Source of the DNA: Granulicella mallensis MP5ACTX8
GTDB taxonomy: Bacteria > Acidobacteriota > Terriglobia > Terriglobales > Acidobacteriaceae
Direction: 5' to 3'
NCBI RefSeq assembly: GCF_000178955.2
Contig: NC_016631.1
Coordinates: 62,001 to 126,000, forward strand
DNA: 64,000 nucleotides
Below the pieces are notes generated by a model. That model ran no database searches, had not been told where the DNA came from, and worked only from the letters and a program-made list of their open reading frames with translations. A program made the translations under genes and the position numbers. Shown one piece after another: positions 1 to 8,914 of this stretch. Every line of letters starts with the position of its first letter. Within the stretch, counting starts at the first letter, position 1.

Positions 1-1
1 G

Positions 2-751
2 ACCAAGCCTTCGCCTTCCGCAACGCTGGTGCGTCCTGCAGGCTTCATGCCTGAGCCGCCGCAACCCGAGGCGCAGCCGCATGAGTCGCCGCAGACTACG
101 CACTTTTCTGTCGTCGATGCCGACGGCAACGCCGTGTCGAGCACCTACACGCTGAACTTCGGCTTTGGTTCGGGCGTCACCGTCGACGGCCTCGGATTCC
201 TGCTCAACGACGAGATGGACGACTTCGCCTCAAAAATGGGCGTTCCCAACGGCTTCGGGCTGATCCAGGGGCCGGCCAACGCGATCGCGCCGGGCAAGCG
301 CCCGCTCAGCTCCATGACACCGACCATCGTCAGCGAGCCTTCGAGCTACACCTATCACAAGCTCCTGGGCCACACGACTTCGTCCGTGGTGCGGCCCGGC
401 AAGCTGCGGCTTGTGCTCGGCTCGCCCGGCGGTTCGACGATCATCACCACGGTCGCCAATGACCTTATCAGTGTGCTCGACAACGGCCTCGATGTTCAGG
501 CCGGAGCAGATGCACCGCGCTTTCATCATCAATATCTGCCGGACGTGCTGCAGTTCGAGAAGACCTTTCCCCAGGCTCCTATCGCTGCTATGAAGGCCGC
601 AGGCTATGTCACGAAGCGCGAGGCGGAGTTCGATGAGAAGAGCGCCGGCCAGTGGGGAGACAGTGAGCTGATCGCCGTCGATCCCAAGACCGGAGTGCTA
701 ATGGGTGGGCAGGACAAGCGGCATCATTTCGGCAAGGCTGCGGGGTATTAG
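2..751 (+). CDS. ggt: gamma-glutamyltransferase, C-terminal part (cut by left edge)
   Basis: This is the C-terminal 249 residues of a gamma-glutamyltransferase, the periplasmic or secreted enzyme that hydrolyses or transfers the gamma-glutamyl group of glutathione. The frame is open to the left edge, so the start lies outside. The motif TTHFSV (first Thr codon near 95) matches the autoprocessing site of the family, where that Thr becomes the N-terminal nucleophile of the small subunit. The small-subunit core follows: DADGNAVSSTYTLN, RPLSSMTPT (the Ser-Ser pair binds the substrate) and LGSPGGS. The Pro-rich stretch just before the Thr is the end of the large-subunit linker. Family assignment is firm; substrate preference cannot be read. 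Confidence 0.93.
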   Translation, partial: TKPSPSATLVRPAGFMPEPPQPEAQPHESPQTTHFSVVDADGNAVSSTYTLNFGFGSGVTVDGLGFLLNDEMDDFASKMGVPNGFGLIQGPANAIAPGKRPLSSMTPTIVSEPSSYTYHKLLGHTTSSVVRPGKLRLVLGSPGGSTIITTVANDLISVLDNGLDVQAGADAPRFHHQYLPDVLQFEKTFPQAPIAAMKAAGYVTKREAEFDEKSAGQWGDSELIAVDPKTGVLMGGQDKRHHFGKAAGY

Positions 752-844
752 GGCGACGACGTTTCGCTGTTGTCTTTCTTCCTTTCACAAGCTTTGTGGA
801 AAGGCCGGAAAACCTAAATACCCACCCATGCCACCATAGACACA

Positions 845-2854
845 ATGAGCTTCTTCAACCTCTTCGGAAAGTCCAAGTCCTCGACGCCCAAAGCGGAACC
901 TACCCCCAAACCTACGCCACCGCCCGCGACCCAGGAGACCGTAACCCTTCCCGCAGGCTCCCTCCTTCAGCGAGCCCCGGAGGTCGCACCGGGAAAGCGC
1001 CCCGAAGACACCCCGGCCACCGTCCGCGCCTATGACGAGTTCGGCCGTGAGGTGCTTATTCCCGTCGAGGCCTGGCGTTCCAGCGTCCTGCCTGCCGCGC
1101 TCGAGAGAGTGAAGGACGATCCCAACCAGCTCTACAACCTTATCGTCGACGCCCTTCAGCTTCGCCTCGCCTCCGATATGCTTCCCGCCGCCGAGCGTCT
1201 CCATGAGATCGACCCTCTGCCCGAGCGCGGAACCACGATCTACGGAATCGTGTTGATGGAGAGCGGCGACCCGCTTGCCGCGAGCCGTCTCTTCGAAAGC
1301 TATCTCGCCGAGAAGGGTTCCAGCGGTGTGATCCTGACCAACCTCGCCAAGGCGCAGACCGCCCTCGGGCAGGAAGCGGAGGCCGAGGCGACGCTCTGGC
1401 GTGCGCTCGAAGCCGATCCTAACCAGGAGAACGGACTCGGCTGGTACACCGCGATGGCCCGCGATCGTGGCGGCGAGGAGGCTTATCTCGAGGCTATGCA
1501 CCGCGCCGCCGACCTTCCCTCGGCGTGGCGTCCGCAGGTCTGGCTGGCGCGAGCCGCTCTGGAGCACAACGACGTGTCGCAGGCTATGACGTTCTACGGG
1601 CAGGCGCTCGAACGTGCCGGAAGACCGGCTCCACTGGTGCTGCTGCAATCGATGAGCGGCGACCTCGGCCAGACCGGACACCTCCGCGAAGCGCTGGCCC
1701 TCACGCGCCCTGCCTACGAGGCGAAGACCCACGGTCTCGCCGTCGGCAACAACCTCATCAAGGCTTCGCTGGACCTCGGTGAGATCGGCACGGCACGGGC
1801 CATGGTCGAAGAGCTCTACACATTGAACCATCCCGACTGGGCCGATAACCTCCACTTCTGGGAGATGGAGATTCGCCGCAGCGAACTCGCCCAAAATGGA
1901 CTCCAGCCTGAATCCTTGCCCGAGCCCAGGGTGACGACCTACAGCATCGAGGGTCCGGTCTGGTTGCCAGGGAACGCACCCTCGCGCATTCTCTTCGCAC
2001 TGCCCGCACCGCGCCGCGCCAAGGTGGTCTTCCTCGGTTCGAGCATCACCGGCCAGCAGCCGCAGCAGTTCTTCGCCGGCCAACTCCCGGATGCGCCCGG
2101 ACGCCTCAGCCGTGCGCTTCCTCTCTTCCTCGCCGAGAGTACGTTCCTGCATCTCGGCCTCGACACGGACACAATCATTCCCTGGGTAGAGCGCGGCGGG
2201 TTCGCTGTTGTTTCCGCTCCGTGGGGCGAACAGGAGTCCGTAGAGTACGCACGCAAGACGAACTCCGATGCGGCGATCAGCGTCCACATCCACTGCGTCG
2301 AACAAACGGCAGAGGTGACGCTGCGCATCCTCCGTGCTCAGCCTGAATCCGCTGAGCCCGCAGTCTTCGCGGAGTTCACGGTACCCTTCAGCTTCGAACA
2401 GGCTGGCACCGGCGCGCTGGGAATCTGGTCGCAGTTGGCGAACAGGCTCGTGCAGCTCTTTGGGAACACGCCTGCGGCGGTCGAGCCTTCGCGCTACACG
2501 CTGCCCGCAAACAATGGCCTTGGGACCTATCTGCTGCGGCTGGAGCAACTGCTGGCCGTACGCTGCGCAGGCAGCGAGGATGAAACGATGAACTCCCTCA
2601 GCGGCCTTCGCGAGATCGTACGCGGCGAGCTGGATCTTGCGCTCAGCACTCCGCATAGCCTGCCCGCGCGTCTGATCCTGCACGAGACCTTGTTGCGGCT
2701 TCGCGATCTGCAGCCGCATATCGCGGCCGAGTTCCGTCAACCCACGGAGCTGTTGCAGCAGCGGTATTCGCTGCCGGACTCGCAGGCGAATGCGATTCTT
2801 GAGCGCCAGTTGCGGGCTATCTATGGAGATGGAGATACAAGCGAAGGCGTTTAG
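845..2854 (+). CDS. tetratricopeptide repeat protein
   Basis: A 669-residue protein with no signal peptide. A low-complexity Lys/Pro-rich N-terminus (about residues 5-30) is followed by helical repeats from about residue 90 to 340 with TPR spacing (for example GVILTNLAKAQTALGQEAEA and LWRALEADPNQ). The C-terminal half (about 370-660) has no motif I recognise. TPR domains bind protein partners, so a scaffold role is inferred only. The ATG at 845 is the first in frame and lies 94 bp after the upstream gene. The long open frame on the opposite strand is a codon-bias shadow. Confidence 0.8.
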   Translation: MSFFNLFGKSKSSTPKAEPTPKPTPPPATQETVTLPAGSLLQRAPEVAPGKRPEDTPATVRAYDEFGREVLIPVEAWRSSVLPAALERVKDDPNQLYNLIVDALQLRLASDMLPAAERLHEIDPLPERGTTIYGIVLMESGDPLAASRLFESYLAEKGSSGVILTNLAKAQTALGQEAEAEATLWRALEADPNQENGLGWYTAMARDRGGEEAYLEAMHRAADLPSAWRPQVWLARAALEHNDVSQAMTFYGQALERAGRPAPLVLLQSMSGDLGQTGHLREALALTRPAYEAKTHGLAVGNNLIKASLDLGEIGTARAMVEELYTLNHPDWADNLHFWEMEIRRSELAQNGLQPESLPEPRVTTYSIEGPVWLPGNAPSRILFALPAPRRAKVVFLGSSITGQQPQQFFAGQLPDAPGRLSRALPLFLAESTFLHLGLDTDTIIPWVERGGFAVVSAPWGEQESVEYARKTNSDAAISVHIHCVEQTAEVTLRILRAQPESAEPAVFAEFTVPFSFEQAGTGALGIWSQLANRLVQLFGNTPAAVEPSRYTLPANNGLGTYLLRLEQLLAVRCAGSEDETMNSLSGLREIVRGELDLALSTPHSLPARLILHETLLRLRDLQPHIAAEFRQPTELLQQRYSLPDSQANAILERQLRAIYGDGDTSEGV

Positions 2855-2911
2855 TTGTTGCCCGCTTTTGCCGTTGTTTGTTTTTCGTCGTTGTCGTTGC
2901 TTGTTTTTCGC

Positions 2912-3070
2912 CGTCATCCTGAGCCGTAGGCGAAGGACCCCCGAATTAGTAGCGGCACAGTCGCATGGGGAACACCCAGGCAAACGCTGCTGGGGCCAGG
3001 AAGCTGCGTTCGCTCAAATGGGCATCGTGCAAAATGCGGGGATCCTTCAGCTACGCTTCAGGATGACGAC
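2912..3070. repeat. palindromic intergenic repeat, family A copy 1
   Basis: The left end CGTCATCCTGAGCCGTAGG returns inverted at the right end as CTACGCTTCAGGATGACG, so the whole element can fold on itself. A second copy with the same ends and a different centre lies at 16360-16520. It fills the gap between the TPR gene and plsC and codes for nothing. Confidence 0.8.
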
Positions 3071-3085
3071 GAAAAACAAACAACC

Positions 3086-3883
3086 TCAACCATGGTGCGC
3101 GATATACGTCGCATGAATCTCGTTGCGCAGGCGTTCTGTCAGCGCCTCGGCATCACGTGTGGTCATGCCGATCGTAGAGATCGGCTCGCCGACGATCAGC
3201 TTCAACGGACGCGGACGTAGCGCATACACATGGATCGGCAATAGCTCATAGGTACCTACAAGCGTTAGCGGAACGAGCGGCACCTGGGCCTTGATGGCCA
3301 GCCACGCGGCGCCGGCGACCATCGTCTGCAGCTCACCCGTTGCGGCGCGGCCGCCTTCGGGAAAGATCACCAGCGGCATCCCGGCTTCCAGTGTCTTGAC
3401 GCCGCGGCCGAGGCTCGTGATGGCCGAGCGCGCGGAGCTCTGGTCGATGGGCACCTGTCCTGAACGGTCGAGATACCAGCCGATGAATGGGATCTTCCAT
3501 AGCGGAGCCTTCGCCAGGATGCGGAACTGGAACGGCAGCTTCGCGAAGAGCACGGGGGTGTCGTAGTAGCTGAGATGGTTGCTGGCGTAGACGGCGGTCT
3601 TGTGTGTCCGCAGCCGCTCGGCATTTTCGAGCGTAACCGGCGAGAGCGCGACCCGCAGCAACACGCGCGCCCACTGGCGGGCGATGAAGTGCTGCTGGCT
3701 GCCGTCCTTGTCCCACAGGCCGCAGGCGAGCGAGATCGTGCCGAAGAAGATCGTCGCAATCCCGACCAGCGGGATCAGCAGCAGGTACGAGAGCCAGCGC
3801 AGGGCGAAGGGCACGGGTGAACGCGGCGCGGGTTCGCGTTCCGTGTGTTCTTCAGGCTGAAGGGTTTCATTGGCTGCTGGCAT
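3086..3883 (-). CDS. plsC: 1-acyl-sn-glycerol-3-phosphate acyltransferase
   Basis: A 265-residue acyltransferase that adds the second acyl chain to lysophosphatidic acid at the inner membrane. A Glu/Pro-rich N-terminus leads into a hydrophobic segment (about residues 29-53) that would anchor it. The catalytic block NHLSYYD has the NHX4D motif, and IFPEGGRAATG carries the FPEG substrate-binding motif. The length fits the PlsC family. It begins with ATG and stands alone between two repeat elements. Acyl preference is unknown. Confidence 0.9.
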   Translation of the reverse strand: MPAANETLQPEEHTEREPAPRSPVPFALRWLSYLLLIPLVGIATIFFGTISLACGLWDKDGSQQHFIARQWARVLLRVALSPVTLENAERLRTHKTAVYASNHLSYYDTPVLFAKLPFQFRILAKAPLWKIPFIGWYLDRSGQVPIDQSSARSAITSLGRGVKTLEAGMPLVIFPEGGRAATGELQTMVAGAAWLAIKAQVPLVPLTLVGTYELLPIHVYALRPRPLKLIVGEPISTIGMTTRDAEALTERLRNEIHATYIAHHG

Positions 3884-3940
3884 CTATGGCTATGCTAAAC
3901 CGGGTCGTCGTGATTACACCAAACCTCGCAGAAGGCCCGT

Positions 3941-4137
3941 GCTTTTGCTTTTCTGGCTTGTCATACCGAGGCGTAGCCGAGGAACCTGCTTCCTCCCGCT
4001 CTTAGCTCGTACTACCCAGAAAACATGGGCAAAAAAGCAAAGAGCATGGCCTGTGCCGACATCGTTAAAAACGGGAGGAAGCAGATTCGCTCCCCTCCGG
4101 CTACGCTCAGGGTCGGAATGACAACCAGAAAAGCAAA
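3941..4137. repeat. palindromic intergenic repeat, family B copy 1
   Basis: Family B starts with a T-rich arm ending TTTTCTGGCTTGTCAT, then CCGAGG-like sequence, AACCTGCTTCCTCCCG, a variable centre, CGGGAGGAAGCAGATTCGC, and ends GGAATGACAACCAGAAAAGC. The two halves are inverted copies. Other copies lie near 5.7, 8.7, 21.9, 23.4, 32.1, 39.9, 49.5, 61.4 and 62.6 kb, with a half copy at 56.0 kb. Confidence 0.85.
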
Positions 4138-4151
4138 GACCAGAACGACAA

Positions 4152-5573
4152 CTACTCCGCCAGCACCAATGCCCTCAACTCACCCACAAGAAACACCGAC
4201 CCGGTGGCCACGATCACGCCCTCAGGCGGTGTAATCGCCTCGGCCTGGGCCAAAGCTCCAGGCAGATGCGGCGCGGCATGGGCGGGCACGTCGAGCCTGT
4301 GTGCTGCAGCGAGCAGATCGTCCACGCTGGCCGCGCGGGGATTCTGAATCGGCGCAAGAACCACGTGATCGCGCACCCGTGCCGGATCGCCTGAGGTGGA
4401 GTCGAAGAGTGGCAGCAGTACCTGTGCCATCTCATCGATCTGCTTGTCGGCGAGGCAGGAGAAGATCAGAGTGCGGGGCATGGCTTCAGGCAGCTGCGCG
4501 AGCGCGGCCCGCAGCGTCCACGCTCCGGCGGGATTGTGGGCGACATCAAGCAACAGCGGAGCGTGGCCCTTGCGGGAGGGAATCCACTCCAGCCGTCCCG
4601 GCCACTCGGTAGCGCGGACACCCTGCTCGATCGCCGCATTCGAGATCGCGAAGCCGTGGTTCGTCCGCAGCTCGATCGCCGTTGCCACAGCCAGCGCAAG
4701 GTTGCGCTGCTGATGCTGGCCTGCCAGTGGCGAGTCGATATGCAGGATCTCGCCATCGATGGAAAGATCGTAGCGATTGGGCGCCAGCGGCGAACTGAGT
4801 CCCCTGAACCCTGGGCCCTGAGCCCTATGCCCTGTCTCCAGTTCTCTCGGCGGCAGGCAGCGCGCGGCATCGACCCCGCGCACGTTTTTGGCAACCGCGA
4901 TCTCGCCGATGACGGCATTGGCTTCGGGATGCTGGGAGAGCGTTACGAGCACGCCATTGTCGCGCAGGATGCCCGCCTTTTCCGTGGCGATCAGGGTGAG
5001 CGTATCGCCGAGGTAGTCGGTGTGGTCGATGCCGATATCGGTAATCACCGAGATCAGCGGCTCGACGATATTGGTCGCGTCGAGCCGGCCTCCGAGGCCT
5101 ACCTCCAGGATTGCGAGCTCGACCTTCTGCTCGCTGAAGTAGAAGAAGGCAGCGGCGGTGAGGATCTCGAAGAAGCTGGGATAGTGCGGCAGCGAGCCAA
5201 TTTCGACCAGAGCGTTGGCGGCATTGTCGACGCGCGTAAAGCTGTGGGCGAAATCGTCGTCCGCGATCTCGGCGAGTTTGTCCCCGGCGGAGAGGCGGAT
5301 GCGTTCGTTCACACGCAGCAGGTGCGGCGAGGTATAGAGTCCCGTGCGCAGGCCTGCGGCATTCGAGATCGAGGCCAGCGTGGAGGCGGTCGAGCCCTTG
5401 CCGTTGGTGCCTGCGATCAGCACCGAGGCGAAGTTGCGCTGGGGATTACCAAGCGCTTCCAACAGCGCACCGATGTGGTCGAGTGAAAACTTGCGGGGCG
5501 GGCCGCCGGTCTTGTCCGTGCGCAGCTCAGGGCCCATGGAGGCTAATTGGTTCAGTGCTTCGGGGTAGGTCAC
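4152..5573 (-). CDS. folC: bifunctional folylpolyglutamate synthase / dihydrofolate synthase
   Basis: A 473-residue Mur-ligase-family enzyme that joins glutamate to dihydropteroate and extends the folate polyglutamate tail. The ATP-binding loop GTNGKGSTAS lies near residue 55, the YTSPHLLRVNERI block follows, and LEVGLGGRLDATN and DIGIDHTDYLG are typical. The C-terminal domain has DVAHNPAGA. The start is GTG at 5573 with GGAGA eight bases upstream. Around residues 246-260 the protein carries an extra segment (TGHRAQGPGFRGLSSPL) encoded by five tandem CCCTnnn heptamers, unlike normal FolC sequence. It is probably a surface-loop insertion that leaves the enzyme working. Confidence 0.93.
   Translation of the reverse strand: MTYPEALNQLASMGPELRTDKTGGPPRKFSLDHIGALLEALGNPQRNFASVLIAGTNGKGSTASTLASISNAAGLRTGLYTSPHLLRVNERIRLSAGDKLAEIADDDFAHSFTRVDNAANALVEIGSLPHYPSFFEILTAAAFFYFSEQKVELAILEVGLGGRLDATNIVEPLISVITDIGIDHTDYLGDTLTLIATEKAGILRDNGVLVTLSQHPEANAVIGEIAVAKNVRGVDAARCLPPRELETGHRAQGPGFRGLSSPLAPNRYDLSIDGEILHIDSPLAGQHQQRNLALAVATAIELRTNHGFAISNAAIEQGVRATEWPGRLEWIPSRKGHAPLLLDVAHNPAGAWTLRAALAQLPEAMPRTLIFSCLADKQIDEMAQVLLPLFDSTSGDPARVRDHVVLAPIQNPRAASVDDLLAAAHRLDVPAHAAPHLPGALAQAEAITPPEGVIVATGSVFLVGELRALVLAE
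4802..4836. repeat. five tandem heptamers inside folC
   Basis: The plus strand reads CCCTGAA, CCCTGGG, CCCTGAG, CCCTATG, CCCTGTC in perfect 7-bp register. The array is flanked by the inverted hexamers GAACTG (4792-4797) and CAGTTC (4839-4844). It is in the folC frame and encodes part of a loop. Confidence 0.8.
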
Positions 5574-5681
5574 AGTTTCTCCAGCCTTTTAGATGTCGTT
5601 CGGTAGCGTAGCGAAGTATTTGTTTTGTCGTTGGTCAGTGCCGCTGCCCGTGTGATTGCTGCTCTTGCTATTGTCGTTGCC

Positions 5682-5861
5682 CTTGCTTTTCTGGTTGTCA
5701 TTCCGAGGCGCAGCCGAGGAACCTGCTTTCTCCCGCTTTTAACAGCCGTCTGCACAGGCCATGCTCTTTGAGCTTGCCCATATTTTTCTAGGTAGTACGA
5801 GCGAAGAACGGGAGGAAGCAGATTCGCTCGCTGCGCTCGGAATGACAAACTAGAAAAGCAA
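5682..5861. repeat. palindromic intergenic repeat, family B copy 2
   Basis: Starts CTTGCTTTTCTGGTTGTCATTCC-like sequence and ends GGAATGACAAACTAGAAAAG. It occupies most of the 303-bp gap between the methyltransferase and folC. The rest of the gap (5574-5681) is T-rich with no gene. Confidence 0.82.
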
Positions 5862-5876
5862 GAACAAAGGCAAACC

Positions 5877-6734
5877 TTACCCGCTCTGCGCCACGCACAC
5901 CCGCCCGCCCTTACCACGCAGCAACAATCCATCGCTCCGCCCGCTGAAGTATCTAGCGGTCAGGGAGGTGCTATCGAGGTCTTCGACCACTCGCAATCCG
6001 GCCAGGGCGAGCTCCGTAGCCAGCGCCTCCGGCGTAAAGAATCGCTGAAACGGTTCACCCGACAACGCGACACGTTCGGACATCGAATCCAGCATCTGCT
6101 GCTCCACCGGAGGCAGGACCTCACGCGGCTGCGCGTAGTCGAAGATCACCTGGCTGCCTGCGGCAAAACTACCGAGCAACGTGGTCGTCGCACGAAAGGC
6201 CTCCAGCGTGAGGTACGGCACCACGCCGAGCCACGCGGTCACCGTCGGCAGGGTGCTGTCGAAGCCCGCGGCGTGCAGTTCTTCCGTCAACGACTGCCGC
6301 TCGAAGTCGACCGGGACAAACTGCATCGTCTCGGGAATCGCGATGCCCGCGGCAGCCAGGCACTCACGCTTCCAGGCCTGCGTCGCGGGGTGGTCGACCT
6401 CGAAGACCCGCACCTGAGGATGAGGATTGCGATAGGCAAAGGTGTCGAGCCCCGCCCCGAGAACGAGGTACTGTCGCGTGCCGTTGGCAGCAACGCTGTG
6501 GGAGAGCGTATCCTCCGCCAACCGCGCCCGCGCAACCATAAAGGCTCGCAACGCCGCCGAAAAGGGGCGCTTAATGCTGTTGGGAGTGCGGTTCAGCTCT
6601 TCGCGGTGCTCCGGCCCGAGGATGCGCACGGCGAGCGGGTCGTCAAAGACCAGCGGAGCGTCATCGTGGATCTGGTGTGCGGCGCGGCGCAGGGCTACGC
6701 GTAGTGCGGTGCGTGATGGCTGGGCTTCGTGCAT
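5877..6734 (-). CDS. class I SAM-dependent methyltransferase (LCM/TIGR00027-like)
   Basis: A 285-residue member of the leucine carboxyl methyltransferase-like group, whose bacterial members are mostly uncharacterised. The SAM-binding strand and loop is YLVLGAGLDTFAYR (about residue 90), followed by an acidic EVDHPATQ segment. The N-terminal AHQIHDDAPLVFDDPLA block is typical of the TIGR00027 group. It starts 10 bp after the accD stop on the same strand, so both may be on one mRNA. The target molecule cannot be read from the sequence. Confidence 0.82.
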   Translation of the reverse strand: MHEAQPSRTALRVALRRAAHQIHDDAPLVFDDPLAVRILGPEHREELNRTPNSIKRPFSAALRAFMVARARLAEDTLSHSVAANGTRQYLVLGAGLDTFAYRNPHPQVRVFEVDHPATQAWKRECLAAAGIAIPETMQFVPVDFERQSLTEELHAAGFDSTLPTVTAWLGVVPYLTLEAFRATTTLLGSFAAGSQVIFDYAQPREVLPPVEQQMLDSMSERVALSGEPFQRFFTPEALATELALAGLRVVEDLDSTSLTARYFSGRSDGLLLRGKGGRVCVAQSG

Positions 6735-6744
6735 GGCTTTGGTA

Positions 6745-7608
6745 CTAAGCCGGAGGCTGCGTGTTGTTGCTCGCCGTCATCCAGTCCAGCGTCTTCGCCA
6801 GGTAACTCTTCAGCTCCTTGCGTGGCACGATCGCGTCCAGAAACCCGTGCTGCAGCAGGAACTCAGAGCGTTGGAAGCCCTCGGGGAGCTTCTGCCGGAT
6901 CGTCTGTTCGATGACGCGCGGGCCTGCAAAGCCGATCAGCGCGCCCGGCTCGGCGATGTTCAGATCGCCCAGCATGGCAAAGCTCGCGGTCACGCCGCCG
7001 GTCGTGGGGTCGGTCATCAGAGAGATGTACGGAATCTTTTCGTCGTCCATTCTCGCCAGGCCTGACGACACCTTCGCCAACTGCATCAAGCTGGCGATGC
7101 CCTCCATCATGCGCGCTCCGCCGGAGGCCGAGATGATGATGAGCGGATGCCGCGTCGCCAGCGAACGGTCGACGGCACGGGCGATCGTCTCTCCTACCAC
7201 CGCACCCATCGAGCCGCCGATAAAGCCGTATTCCATCACTGAGAGCACCACGTCCTGCTCGCCGATCCTGCCGACGGCGTTGATGATGGCGTCGTTCAGG
7301 CCGGTCTTCTTCTGGGCCTGCGCCAGGCGCTGCTTGTAGGGCTTGAGATCGGTGAAGTTCAGCGGATCGGTCGACCGCAGGTCAAGATCGACCAGCTCGT
7401 AACCGGGCTCGAGCAGGTTCTCAATGCGGGAGCGCGCGTCGAACTTGAAGTGGTAGCCGCAGTGCGGGCAGACCTGGAGATTGCTCTCCAACTCGGCCTT
7501 CCAGAGCGTCTTGCCGCAGTTGCCGCACTTGGTCCAGAGCCCCTGGGTGCGGACCTCGTGGTCCGGTGTGGGGACGATCTCATGGGTATCGCGCTTAAAC
7601 CAACTCAT
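6745..7608 (-). CDS. accD: acetyl-CoA carboxylase carboxyltransferase subunit beta
   Basis: A 287-residue beta subunit of the acetyl-CoA carboxylase carboxyltransferase, which makes malonyl-CoA for fatty acid synthesis with AccA. Near the N-terminus a four-Cys zinc ribbon is complete (TKCGNCGKTL and VCPHCGYHF). The crotonase-like core includes SASGGARMMEG and PTTGGVTASFA. The start chosen is the ATG at 7608 (protein begins MSWFKRD, the usual AccD start) with AAGGAG 12 bases upstream; the frame stays open to a TTG at 7638. AccA is not in the window. Confidence 0.95.
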   Translation of the reverse strand: MSWFKRDTHEIVPTPDHEVRTQGLWTKCGNCGKTLWKAELESNLQVCPHCGYHFKFDARSRIENLLEPGYELVDLDLRSTDPLNFTDLKPYKQRLAQAQKKTGLNDAIINAVGRIGEQDVVLSVMEYGFIGGSMGAVVGETIARAVDRSLATRHPLIIISASGGARMMEGIASLMQLAKVSSGLARMDDEKIPYISLMTDPTTGGVTASFAMLGDLNIAEPGALIGFAGPRVIEQTIRQKLPEGFQRSEFLLQHGFLDAIVPRKELKSYLAKTLDWMTASNNTQPPA

Positions 7609-7760
7609 CGGCGGGTGCGGCTCCTTCGTGGCTTCCAACCTACGATTGTATCGAAGCTGGCGTTTTTAACGCACAAGAGGCTGCGGTTTCATGGAGGTAC
7701 GAGGGATTCCCGCTGCAATTCACATCCACTTACACTTCCATGCGGTAGCCTGTATAGCAC

Positions 7761-8651
7761 ATGAAACAGGGAATCTCGACTCACGTCTTTCTGGCGCAAC
7801 GCCTCACGCCGGGGTTGCTCGATGCGCTCACGCGCGGTGGCGCCACCGCCGTGGAGGTCTTTGCCGCACGGCATCACTTCGATTACGCGGACCGCGGCGC
7901 CGTGCGTGAGTTGGCCAACTGGTTTCGCTCCAACAACGTCGACGCCTCGCTGCATATGCCGCTCTTCAGCAGCGACGAAGACTCCAACTGGAGCCGCCAC
8001 ACCGCACCTGTCATCAATCTCATCGACCTGAACAAGTCCACGCGCATCGAGGCCATGGACGAGGTCAAGCGCGCTCTCGAATCCGCCGAGCAGATACCGT
8101 TCCGCTCCTGCGTGATCCACCTCGGCCTCAAGGGCGACCGCTGGAACACGCGCGCGCTCGACGATTCGATGACCGCGATCGAACACCTCAAGGCCTTCTC
8201 CTCGCCGCTTGGCATGCAGTTGCTGCTCGAGAACCTGAACAACGAAGTCGCCACCCCGGCGCACCTGGTGGAGATCGTTCGCGCAGGCCACTTCGACAAC
8301 GTAGGCTTCTGCCTCGACACCGGCCACGCGAACCTCGTGGAACCGCAGCCCGAAACCCGCGACCAAGAAGCGAAAGACGGCATCGCACAGGCCTTCGAGG
8401 ACTTTGGCGACCGCATCACGGAGCTGCACCTGCACGACAACCTCGGCAACCGGCCCGAAAACGGCAAGGACGAGCACCTCTGGCCGGGGAGCGGAACGAT
8501 TGACTGGGATAGCGTCGCGAAGCGGATTGCGGCACTCAAGCAGCCTCCTGTGGGCATCCTCGAGATCGCTCATGAGCTTGGCGAGGATATGAAGCAGATC
8601 GAGACGGAGTTCCGGGCGGCTTGGAAGAAGCTTGGGGTGGTGGCGCAGTAA
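7761..8651 (+). CDS. sugar phosphate isomerase/epimerase-like TIM barrel
   Basis: A 296-residue xylose isomerase-like TIM-barrel protein (AP endonuclease 2 fold). Metal-site features are visible: LLLENLNNE (Glu), FCLDTGHAN (Asp and His), ELHLHDNLG (His and Asp) and ILEIAHE (Glu). These are the usual divalent-metal ligands. It may isomerise or epimerise a sugar, but the substrate is unknown. It is divergent from accD and shares the 152-bp gap with it. It is followed by a family B repeat. Confidence 0.8.
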   Translation: MKQGISTHVFLAQRLTPGLLDALTRGGATAVEVFAARHHFDYADRGAVRELANWFRSNNVDASLHMPLFSSDEDSNWSRHTAPVINLIDLNKSTRIEAMDEVKRALESAEQIPFRSCVIHLGLKGDRWNTRALDDSMTAIEHLKAFSSPLGMQLLLENLNNEVATPAHLVEIVRAGHFDNVGFCLDTGHANLVEPQPETRDQEAKDGIAQAFEDFGDRITELHLHDNLGNRPENGKDEHLWPGSGTIDWDSVAKRIAALKQPPVGILEIAHELGEDMKQIETEFRAAWKKLGVVAQ

Positions 8652-8678
8652 TAGCCGTTGTTTTTTTGTTTTTGCTCT

Positions 8679-8872
8679 TGCCTTTCTGGTTGTCATTCCG
8701 AGGCGCAGCGAGTGAACCTGCTTCCTCCCGTTCTTCGGTCGTATCACCAGAAAGCACGGGTATCACTAAAAGAGTGCAGCATTGCCGGAGCATTACGCAT
8801 GTGCCGGCATGGGCAAAAAACGGGAGGAAGCAGGTTCGCTCGTTTCACTCGGAATGACAGCCAGAAAAGCAA
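8679..8872. repeat. palindromic intergenic repeat, family B copy 3
   Basis: Begins CCTTTCTGGTTGTCATTCC-like and ends GGAATGACAGCCAGAAAAGC. The inner arms CCTGCTTCCTCCCG and CGGGAGGAAGCAGG are inverted. It fills the gap before asnS. Confidence 0.82.
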
Positions 8873-8914
8873 AGGCAACGGCAAATACAAGCCACCGCGT
8901 AAACTAGACATCTC

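Noticed and set aside
785-2983. 732-codon open frame on the minus strand opposite the TPR gene
   Set aside because: It mirrors the TPR gene, is Arg/Leu/Gly rich without motifs, and exists because of GC-rich codon bias.
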